DNA from: Undaria pinnatifida
Taxonomy: Eukaryota > Sar > Phaeophyceae > Laminariales > Alariaceae
Assembly: GCA_012845835.1 (NCBI GenBank)
Contig: JABAKD010000002.1
Coordinates: forward strand, 2,761,501-2,825,500
Length of the DNA: 64,000 bases
Direction of reading: 5' to 3'
Each line of letters starts with the position of its first letter. Positions within the stretch are counted from its first letter, which is position 1. The translations under genes were made by a program, and so were the position numbers. Shown piece by piece: positions 59,901 to 64,000 of this stretch. The notes beneath the pieces were generated by a model. It was not told where the DNA came from, searched no databases, and was given only the letters and a program-made list of their open reading frames with translations.

Positions 59901-62900
59901 CAGCGAGGTGCTGCTGTGGCCGCCAACGGAGACCGCGGCGGCTCAGACTCAACTGCTGAGAACGCCAACAAGATCACCTTCGGGCACAAGACGTACTTCA
60001 AAGACAACGGCTTTGACGTGCGTATACTTCCTTGGCTCGAGCAAACAGCAGAGGGTTGGTGGGGACGACATGTCCGCTTGGTTGGGCTTCAACATGTATC
60101 AGTAACGTCAAGTACAGTGCGAAATTGGTCCGTCAAACCACATTGAGTTTCGGCGACATTTACGTTTCCTCACATGCTACGCTGTGGGACCTCTGAATGA
60201 ATAGCGTTCAGTATGGCCACAGTAGTGACAATTTTACTTTGAACTTTACCACACAGTAACAGCTCCATAGGCGCCTTTCAGGGAGTGAGCTTTTACGTGT
60301 TGTTGATCCGATGCTGAATTGTTAACTTTTGTTACCTCCGGAACATTGAAATTAGTGCTTCGCCTGGTTGTCAATATTCCGGAACAATGCTTCGGTAGCG
60401 GGGTTATGTTGTTTTACCCCCTTTTGACCACACTTCGTTTTTTCATTGGCTCGATGTCACTCGCGCAAGTGACCCCCCTGTTCCTTGCGGCCACAGGGGT
60501 TCTTTCGTGCTGCTGTTTTAACATTCTCGATATTGATACGAAAAGGGATGGTTAGCTACGCTGCAAGAAAAAAATGGCCGAACGTTCATTTTGTCAGTGA
60601 GGTATAGTCACTCTTCCGAGTATGGCATGGCATGGCATGATAGCTCAGGCCCGGTGATGGAAATTGGGGGTACCCCCCTACCGTAGCCCTGATCCCCGGT
60701 ATGATGGTTGAACAAACCCCAGGCACCGGTAGGGGGTTACGTTGTTGCGGGGTCGTGTTCTGCGTTGCGCGGGGTCACTCCCGCGAGTAAACCCTCTTTT
60801 CCTCGAGTGTCTTACGTCTTCTTGACGTTTTAGCTTGACGAAATCAAGCCGCAATAGAATCGTTATCTTCGATGCGCCATAATAATCGCCTATGATGGCA
60901 TGATAGCATGATGGCATGATAGTGACCCCCCCCTCTACTGCCTCTAAATCCGCACGGCGCCGAGACAAGGTGCTTTAAGGAAATCGGATGAAAGCCTGCT
61001 CGTTGCACACCCAAAGATGTATTACGAAATGAGAAAAAGAAAATCACGACCAGTGACATGTTTGAAGGCCATGGTGCTCGATACGGGCTACATTTACATT
61101 GCTCAGCGGTGATTAAATGCGCATTGACCTTTCTTCGTCTCAGCGGTGCGAACACGGCATAAACATTTCCCCGTGTAGAACATACAGATGTTAATTTTAA
61201 CGCATACAAGATGCGAGTTGACGAGGGTCGTACTGACTGGAGTCTGAATCGTTCCGGACCGCTAGGATACTCGCCCGGACAACGGCGGCGCCGGATTGTG
61301 GGTTTTCAAAAACGCGACGGTCGAGTTCGAGGACAGGGTCGTGTTCAGGTTGGTCTCGTTCCGGATATTATTCGAAGAGTATGTTAAACCTGGTGTCACG
61401 TGTTACGTAGGTGTAGTCATAGAGCCGTCAACATGCTTTGGCAGCCGAAGAAATGTTTTATAGTCTGACTAGCAACGTTTGATTATCGTCACGTCGTAAT
61501 GTTTGCGGAGATACAGAATATGCCATCAGCAGAGATCATCACTTTTTCTTCCTGTCTTCCGTTGATATTTTTTTGCATCTTTCGCACGCTACACTGGTTT
61601 AAACCATGAGCGCTTGAGTCATCCGAACAGCTGATTTTTCTGAGTTATCATTAAGGGTTCAATATGTCACACGACACGACTTTGAAGGCGTTCCCCCGCT
61701 GAAGCCGATTAACACTTCTTGGCGCTACGGTATTTCTTTAATAGATGACCTCGTCAAGTTTTCATACTTTCCGATAGTGCCGCAATGGTTGAGGAGCTCA
61801 ACCGGTCAGAAGCGTTTGGATAAAAACGTACAACCCATACCCTTGCGATGATTCGTTTGCATGTTCTTCGCACGAAAGGACTTCGAACCTAACATTTGCC
61901 TGTGATAATTGCTTCTATTGAGCCCATGGCGTTTCAAGGTGCTCGCTCGATCGATTCTTCGTGTGTTATAATAAACAGAAATCCATTGTTCTAATATTTC
62001 GTGGGTTAGCACAAAATCAACCTGTATATCACCGTAGCGGATATAGGCTTTACCTCTTTTAAAAAAGTCAACCTGACATGGACTACCAACCAGCACCTCC
62101 CCGGGCTGCCCCTTGTGGTCAGCCCGTGCACATGGCGATGAGATAGAGATATCTACTAAGTCGTACACCTATCACTTACAAACGAGAGACACCCACCGCG
62201 CAAGAGCGATCAGCCTTTGTTGTTCCAAGGGTTTTCGCTGAGATGCCTTCTCCACCAAATTTGTTGCCGATGAACACAGGACCACGACCCGATGTAGCGA
62301 AACACGGTTGCGAGCGCAATCTACTGTAGTATCATCGCACAAGGGATAGCGATGTGGTGATGCTCTATCAAAATGTTCGGAAGATTCTTTGAGTATTTGG
62401 CCTTCACATCTTCGTTCTTACTCTGTTTCGGCGGCAGGCGGAACGAGGGCGCCAACGGCGGTGCCATCATTAACGGTGGCGGTTTCATCAAGTTTGCGGC
62501 CGCCGATCTCGTTAGTATGATCGACAACGTTGCCCTGGAAACGGTGAGTCGTTCTGATCATTTCTTCGCTTGAGCTGTTGGTCGTGATGATGCTTAAAGG
62601 CAACTGTACAGTGAGGGGGTGGCATGTGGCAAGGGTTTGGCGTTTCTCGTTGCTCGCTTAACCAGGGGGGTAAGACGCGTGCGACGAGAGACGTAGCATT
62701 TTTCGCCTGAAATTGTTCGTGGATGGTGGTCCTGAACTCAATATCGTCTAGAATAAAACGTCATTTTTGTTTTTCATGATTCTCGCTGTGTACCTAGGCC
62801 ATGGGATGTTTCGTCCGATGCAGTTTTTTTTTTTTTTTCAAGTAAGTTGTGTGGAGACGTCTTATTCGCCCAAGTTGAGGATTCTCAGAGAAAAAAAGGG

Positions 62901-63332
62901 TGCATTACTATCGTACCACGCGTCTGTACTCGAGTTCATCAAAACCAACCCCAGTGTTTATCATCAACTATTGTGCTCTCAAAGCCTCCTTCGTTCTGGT
63001 GCTAGTCTATACCTCTAGAATGCGAATAGTTGGCACCCTCCATAGTATCGCCCCCTGCACAAGCCGGTTTCGAAGACACAGCACTCGTGGGCATCCCAAC
63101 TCGTTGTGACCTCCATCATGAATGTGGTTCGCTGGTGTTTCGCCCACAGTGCCCCGACATCAAGAACTACGACACAGAAACCCACTCTCATGAGGACGGC
63201 TTCGGCGACATCGACGATCCAACAGGGGAGTGCGGGTCGTCAGGCGACCTCTGCACCTGGTTCGAAGGCGAAGTCACAATCGGCAGTGCTGACCCCATCG
63301 TGGGAGAGACGCCTGATATTTGCGAGTTTTGA
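38756..63332 (+). CDS. Secreted right-handed parallel beta-helix (Pmp-like) protein, about 20 exons over 24.6 kb
   Basis: Predicted secreted or cell-surface protein of roughly 900 residues. A signal peptide opens exon 1, followed by many short rungs of the GGA(V/I)xNxG...xFxGN type known from chlamydial Pmp repeats and other parallel beta-helix proteins. Exons I can place: 38756-38929, 45508-45678, 45821-45844 (weak), 47740-47826, 48391-48483, 48944-48976, 49823-49864, 51559-51783, 53339-53434, 54931-55055, 55493-55628, 55861-56196, 56480-56626, 57190-57294, 57677-57826, 58262-58371, 59101-59323, 59904-60017, 61266-61348, 62438-62543 and 63150-63332. Most introns are phase 0. The three phase-2 donors (after 55055, 58371, 61348) are each followed by an acceptor needing exactly one base. 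Some small exons are probably missed (candidates near 48579 and 50539). It could be two fused gene models, but only one signal peptide and one terminal stop are seen. Confidence 0.7.
40021..40592 (-). mobile_element. LINE 3' end with (CAA)n tail; empty-site homologue of 20101-21410
   Basis: Minus-strand order: CAGTTCCTAGGGTCTGC, a T/C-rich tract, ATTGACTTGCATCTGTCGTG, then CCTGTGACCACGGACTTGAT, GAGTCAATGTGAGAA and a CAA tail (plus-strand TTG at 40021-40043). The tail ends next to a tRNA-like B-box (GTTCGAATCC on the minus strand at about 39975). It is truncated at the junction with the next LINE. Confidence 0.7.
40595..41794 (+). mobile_element. LINE 3' end, copy 3, with CAA tail
   Basis: Near-identical to 17560-18804. 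It begins at GGGTCTTTCTGGCGGGTG, so is more truncated at its 5' end than copies 1 and 2. It ends GACCACGGACTCTAGATTTT, GTTGATGTGAGAAAACAAC and a short CAA tail. It lies head to head with the LINE to its left. Confidence 0.8.
41940..42760 (+). repeat. Dispersed repeat family M, copies 2 and 3 (nested or tandem)
   Basis: Holds two rounds of the TTTGATCAAAA...TCCTT.AAAACTCCGCCCTC...ATTCGAC block, then CCCCTCAGAAACGGGTCTTA, AATGAGGACACACAACCCGT and GATGAGTTTCGACAAAATAT. The longest frame (42428-42739) contains MSFDKIFDLTAGVYFHF and repeats its VPLRNGFYSFRAQTD segment, which reflects the DNA repeat. Confidence 0.7.
42960..43210 (+). repeat. Dispersed repeat family M, copy 4 with internal doubling
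   Basis: GTTGCAAGGGGAGTCGCCGA, AATGAGGACACACAACCCGT, then two successive GATGAGTTTCGACAAAAT / GACGAGTTTCGACAAAATC blocks about 80 bases apart. Confidence 0.7.
43590..44860 (+). repeat. Decayed relatives of the large palindrome's arms
   Basis: 44170-44850 follows the left arm of the palindrome in order: GTGTGCTCTT, GAGGGAGTACCGCTG, CGCGCTGCTGCCATCGTATG, ACACGCTGCTCGCGGGCGGA, AGCTAGGAATGCGTCAAGCT and CGACTGGC...GATCC. 43600-43800 repeats part of it (CCACCAAAGCTGCGTCGTTC, ACACGCTGCTGGCGG). A short inverted pair (CCCAAACGTTTTCGA / TCGAAAACGTTTTGGG) lies at 43956-44053. Both relics are well diverged. Confidence 0.6.
45508..45678 (+). CDS. Beta-helix gene exon 2: lead-in of module 1
   Basis: 57 codons, phase 0 at both ends (GTGCAG acceptor, GTACGT donor). 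It reads ISCDSNTNFRVTQDSTLELT and ends SSLVVSAPNLEWQSEETRE. Hydrophobic/polar alternation fits beta strands. The counterpart in module 2 is the exon at 56480. Confidence 0.65.
45821..45844 (+). CDS. Possible 24-base microexon (IDAGCEFL)
   Basis: Between TTAATCATTCTCAG and GTGAGC. Phase 0 at both ends, which fits the neighbours, but the length makes it uncertain. A longer version to a GTAGCC donor would break the phase. Confidence 0.3.
46150..46690 (+). repeat. Dispersed repeat family M, copy 5, in an intron
   Basis: Same block order as 24755-25400, ending GATGAGTTTCGACGAAATCT, CGATCTCACATCTGGAGTGT. It lies in the intron before the exon at 47740. Confidence 0.7.
47035..47260 (+). repeat. Diverged dispersed repeat, partner of 29395-29635
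   Basis: GATTCTACGATCCCCCCCC, then GATGACGTCGGGATGGCAAG and CACCGTATTTCCGGAG in the same order as the partner. Intronic. Confidence 0.55.
47740..47826 (+). CDS. Beta-helix gene exon: DRVGAALSVSGGG rung
   Basis: 29 codons after CATCGACCAG and before GTAAGAG, phase 0. It reads DRVGAALSVSGGGTATFNED and ends VTFTGCSIA, a typical TATFNxDVTFTGC beta-helix turn. Confidence 0.65.
48391..48483 (+). CDS. Beta-helix gene exon: GESGGAVFNKG rung
   Basis: 31 codons after CTGTTTCGTCAG and before GTTAGT, phase 0. Contains GESGGAVFNKGTIEFMSDAM and FTGTTD, the clearest Pmp-type GGAxxN...F.G repeat. A possible next microexon (EIFHFTGVR, 48579-48605) was not counted. Confidence 0.7.
48944..48976 (+). CDS. Beta-helix gene exon: GGAMYNSGNVT, 33 bases
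   Basis: Exactly 11 codons between ACATTCCCAG and GTGAGC. The sequence is the consensus GGAxxNxG rung start, and it is completed in phase by the next exon. Confidence 0.65.
49412..49680 (+). mobile_element. MITE copy D, diverged, TSD GAGA
   Basis: Ends are GATGGACTACGGTAGCGG and CCTGCCGTAGCATTGATC, flanked by GAGA on both sides (49408-49411 and 49681-49684). Internal palindrome GTCACTCGTGCGAGTGGC. Its 269-bp length equals copies A and B, although the sequence is well diverged. It lies in an intron. Confidence 0.7.
49823..49864 (+). CDS. Beta-helix gene exon: FSGDAIFEGNKKSN
   Basis: 14 codons after CCACGTGCAG and before GTAAGC, phase 0. It completes the rung begun by GGAMYNSGNVT. Confidence 0.65.
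51559..51783 (+). CDS. Beta-helix gene exon with two rungs
   Basis: 75 codons after CTGTCGCAG and before GTGAGA, phase 0. It holds two rungs: GGGGILTEDGFITFKSSASF with VGNEAEQSYGE, then GGQGGGLRVGNYDRFATVVF with FFVGNKAA. The acceptor could be a few codons upstream (GACAG at 51529). Confidence 0.65.
52000..52215 (+). repeat. Dispersed 0.2-kb repeat, copy b (intronic)
   Basis: TTTTTCTGAATGGCGCGAC, GCATGATTCTTGTTGTGTAC, CTCTAGGCCATGGGG, GGAGGTCTTTAA and CTAACGTAGCACGCGT, in the order seen in copies a, c and d. Confidence 0.6.
53339..53434 (+). CDS. Beta-helix gene exon: EGAGLYSYRDD rung
   Basis: 32 codons after ATATCAATAG and before GTGAGA, phase 0. It reads EGAGLYSYRDDPLPSSSVIF and ends EGLATFEDNVAT. 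Confidence 0.6.
53525..53760 (+). repeat. Dispersed 0.2-kb repeat, copy c (intronic)
   Basis: TGTTTTCTGAATGGGGCGGG, GTGTACCTAGGCCATGGAG, GAGAGGTCTTTAGCTCCC, AGATTGAGGAATC and CTATCGCAGCACGCGTC. This copy is one of the more complete. Confidence 0.65.
53845..54105 (+). mobile_element. MITE copy E, degenerate
   Basis: Keeps the CTCACTCGCGCGGGTGGTCC palindrome block, CCCTGTTCCTTCGAGG and the right-hand GGCGAGTGGCCCG region. The ends are lost, so the boundaries are approximate. Confidence 0.45.
54931..55055 (+). CDS. Beta-helix gene exon: SVGDASGGGAVAV rung, phase-2 donor
   Basis: Begins after GCGTACCACAG. It reads SVGDASGGGAVAVRESNVAF then QGGIVATGNVAKDGGVLKLL. It ends with two bases of a split codon (AG) before GTGAGA. 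The next exon supplies T to make Ser. Confidence 0.65.
55493..55628 (+). CDS. Beta-helix gene exon: GGAVWNAGVMT rung
   Basis: Begins with the single base T after CACCTGGCAG, completing the previous split codon, then YAVINIDGPVTMTGNEARYQ and GGAVWNAGVMTIPQDADISG. It ends NTAPL before GTAAAT. Confidence 0.7.
55861..56196 (+). CDS. Beta-helix gene linker exon: end of module 1, start of module 2
   Basis: 112 codons after CCCACTCAAAAG and before GTGAGT, phase 0. It starts CPGIKNFEDWERDLPIYSRS, then GSVEFTGGGSTFSGSSVDLC, then DADAADCDALFGEGTTLGGY and VNFAVGSGDTFDVTCANQS. The CPxIKN start and SSxDLC segment parallel the final exon at 63150. The ADCDALF segment parallels exon 1. Confidence 0.65.
56480..56626 (+). 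CDS. Beta-helix gene exon: lead-in of module 2
   Basis: 49 codons after TACCTCGTCAG and before GTGAGA, phase 0. It reads IIFVTGGGDLTITSSTDEIV then GGYSNLYFDVVDLTMTGITS. Corresponds to exon 2 in the first module. Confidence 0.65.
57190..57294 (+). CDS. Beta-helix gene exon: PIGGSTHVDKG rung
   Basis: 35 codons after TTGTGACGCAG and before GTGAGA, phase 0. It reads PIGGSTHVDKGSSMEFWGDV then SFLGNTLAYLTDAAW. Confidence 0.65.
57677..57826 (+). CDS. Beta-helix gene exon: GGACVFNAGLVKF rung
   Basis: 50 codons after CGTCCGCAG and before GTGAGT, phase 0. It reads NEYGGACVFNAGLVKFRGTS and ends PPGGAILNVGDME. Confidence 0.7.
58262..58371 (+). CDS. Beta-helix gene exon: NGGGIANSGQLQF rung, phase-2 donor
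   Basis: After TTCTTGTTGTAG. It reads FERKSKFWYNFNLRGGNGGG then IANSGQLQFHYRTVWR. It ends with AA of a split codon before GTGAGC, which the T at 59101 completes to Asn. Confidence 0.65.
59101..59323 (+). CDS. Beta-helix gene exon: GGAYFF...CPTYVPPPTC insert
   Basis: Single base T, then GGAYFFQLCPTYVPPPTCPP, DDRNEEEGPSIFGGHGAALY and NFGPVATTHFMSKATFRDNT, ending GGF before GTGAGT. The Cys/Pro-rich stretch is unusual for the protein and probably forms a disulphide-held loop out of the helix (inference). Confidence 0.65.
59904..60017 (+). CDS. Beta-helix gene exon: RGAAVAANGDRGG rung
   Basis: 38 codons after CTCGGTTTTCAG and before GTGCGT, phase 0. It reads RGAAVAANGDRGGSDSTAEN and ends TFGHKTYFKDNGFD. 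Confidence 0.6.
60382..60694 (+). mobile_element. MITE copy F, enlarged and diverged
   Basis: The right end GGTACCCCCCTACCGTAGCC then CTGATC is intact. The left end GAACAATGCTTCGGTAGCGG is diverged. The palindrome GTCACTCGCGCAAGTGAC is kept. A GGCATGGCATGGCAT microrepeat is inserted near 60625. Target duplication imperfect (TCCG/CCCG). Confidence 0.6.
60711..60950 (+). mobile_element. MITE copy G, degenerate, next to copy F
   Basis: CAGGCACCGGTAGGGGGTTA at the left, GGGGTCACTCCCGCGAGTAA inside, GACGAAATCAAGCCGCAATA in the middle (matching TGACGAAATCAATC-type text of intact copies) and ACCCCCCCCTCTACTGCC at the right. No exact duplication remains. Confidence 0.5.
61266..61348 (+). CDS. Beta-helix gene exon: NGGAGLWVFKNATVEF rung, phase-2 donor
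   Basis: After CCGGACCGCTAG. It reads DTRPDNGGAGLWVFKNATVE then FEDRVVF, ending with AG before GTTGGT. The G at 62438 completes Arg. Confidence 0.6.
61349..62437. other. Intron, nothing recognised
   Basis: About 1.1 kb. The 120-codon minus-strand frame at 61806-62168 shows no family motif. Confidence 0.35.
62438..62543 (+). CDS. Beta-helix gene exon: GANGGAIINGGGFIKF rung
   Basis: Begins with G completing the split Arg codon after TTCGGCGGCAG. It reads RNEGANGGAIINGGGFIKFA and ends DNVALET before GTGAGT, phase 0. Confidence 0.7.
62700..62935 (+). repeat. Dispersed 0.2-kb repeat, copy d (intronic)
   Basis: TTTTTCATGATTCTCGCTGT, GTACCTAGGCCATGGGATG, a T run, CAAGTTGAGGATTCTCAGAG and ACTATCGTACCACGCGTC. 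Located in the last intron. Confidence 0.65.
63150..63332 (+). CDS. Beta-helix gene last exon: CPDIKN end of module 2
   Basis: 60 codons plus TGA (63330-63332) after GTTTCGCCCACAG, phase 0. It starts CPDIKNYDTETHSHEDGFGD, continues GECGSSGDLCTWFEGEVTIG and ends TPDICEF. Acidic and Cys-containing. Parallels the start of the exon at 55861. No membrane anchor follows, so a soluble or wall-bound protein is likely. Confidence 0.65.
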   Translation, partial: CPDIKNYDTETHSHEDGFGDIDDPTGECGSSGDLCTWFEGEVTIGSADPIVGETPDICEF

Positions 63333-64000
63333 ACCGGTGCATCTTTTGCAACGTGCATGGAGAAACGCTGCAAGGAGTCATAAACGACTGTCGGTCATGT
63401 TCAGGTTGCGTTCAGTTTCATATGCCGGATGGTTGCGAGTGGGCACGCTTTTTTTGTGGAGAGATTCAGCACTGGGTTTGGCTGCCTCGGCTGAGACATT
63501 TGTGACTGAGAGGCTGGAGCCGTTCTATCACGTGTGGTTGCTTAGAAGTATGTAGCGAATGCGCGGCGGCCAAACGGAGTGGGATCGGAGCTTCAAGATG
63601 ACCGACCTGGGGGGTTACATTTCGTTTGAATTATCCATTTTCTTCTTCGCGTACCATGGGAACGCTGTGACTGGAATCACCCGGATATTACCGGCTTGTA
63701 GGGCAATCGTCGGACGTGTACGTGCCAAAGAATCGTTCGTACGCTATCATGTGACGAAAACGGCGTGTGCCGCGCATGAACGCTTAGGGCTGATGGCATG
63801 TGTCATAGAACATGCACCACACCTGTGATAAGATTGACTGGCCATCTCAGCATGTATCATGTTGTGGCGGGCTGTAAGATTCGCCAGAGAAAAAAAAAAG
63901 AAGGTGTATGTGGTATCTTGTTTGATTCAATGGCCCGGGCGTACCGGGAGAATTTTTTTCGTTCCTACCGCCACGCGGGGGAACAAAACGACAGCCTTGT
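63333..64000. other. 3' flank of the beta-helix gene, nothing recognised
   Basis: No further exon or repeat is clear. The frames at 63106-63555 and 63559-63828 lack motifs. No polyadenylation signal can be named with confidence. Confidence 0.35.

Overview
Eukaryotic nuclear DNA, most likely from a brown alga or a close stramenopile relative. Four things point there (inference, since no search was possible): short exons separated by introns with GTGAG-type donors, a Ty1/copia RNase H, a PIF/Harbinger transposase and RTE-like LINE reverse transcriptases of a type I associate with brown-algal genomes, and a spliced secreted parallel beta-helix protein gene. There are no operons, ribosome-binding sites or CRISPR arrays. 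Most long open frames are shadows of repeats.

Layout. Positions 1-981 hold the 3' end of a copia element (RNase H end, polypurine tract, LTR). About 4-46 kb is a transposon graveyard. It contains a decayed LINE (6990-9110), a 7.9-kb PIF/Harbinger element with perfect 19-bp terminal inverted repeats and TAA target duplications (9403-17293), several LINE 3' ends carrying (CAA)n tails, a hAT-type non-autonomous element with an 8-bp duplication (20200-20964), a 2.6-kb near-perfect palindrome (25886-28475), and a family of 269-272-bp MITEs with 4-bp duplications. Two of these MITEs sit inside coding sequence of other transposons, so their empty sites can be reconstructed. Inside the Harbinger element is a fold-back structure: about 145-bp tandem repeats in opposite orientation around a 0.65-kb loop.

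From 38756 to 63332 I can trace one very large plus-strand gene. It has a signal-peptide exon, a 6.6-kb first intron stuffed with transposons, then about 20 short exons. Nearly all exons join in phase 0, and the few phase-2 junctions are matched by their partner exons. The product is a secreted protein of roughly 900 residues made of Gly/Asn-rich beta-helix rungs, apparently built as two tandem modules that each end in a CPxIKN segment. Its introns also carry repeats found elsewhere in the window, including four degenerate or intact MITEs and three copies of a 0.2-kb dispersed repeat.

The autonomous transposons visible here (copia, Harbinger, LINE) are broken or cut off by the window edge. 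The short non-autonomous elements look younger than their hosts because their target duplications are still exact.
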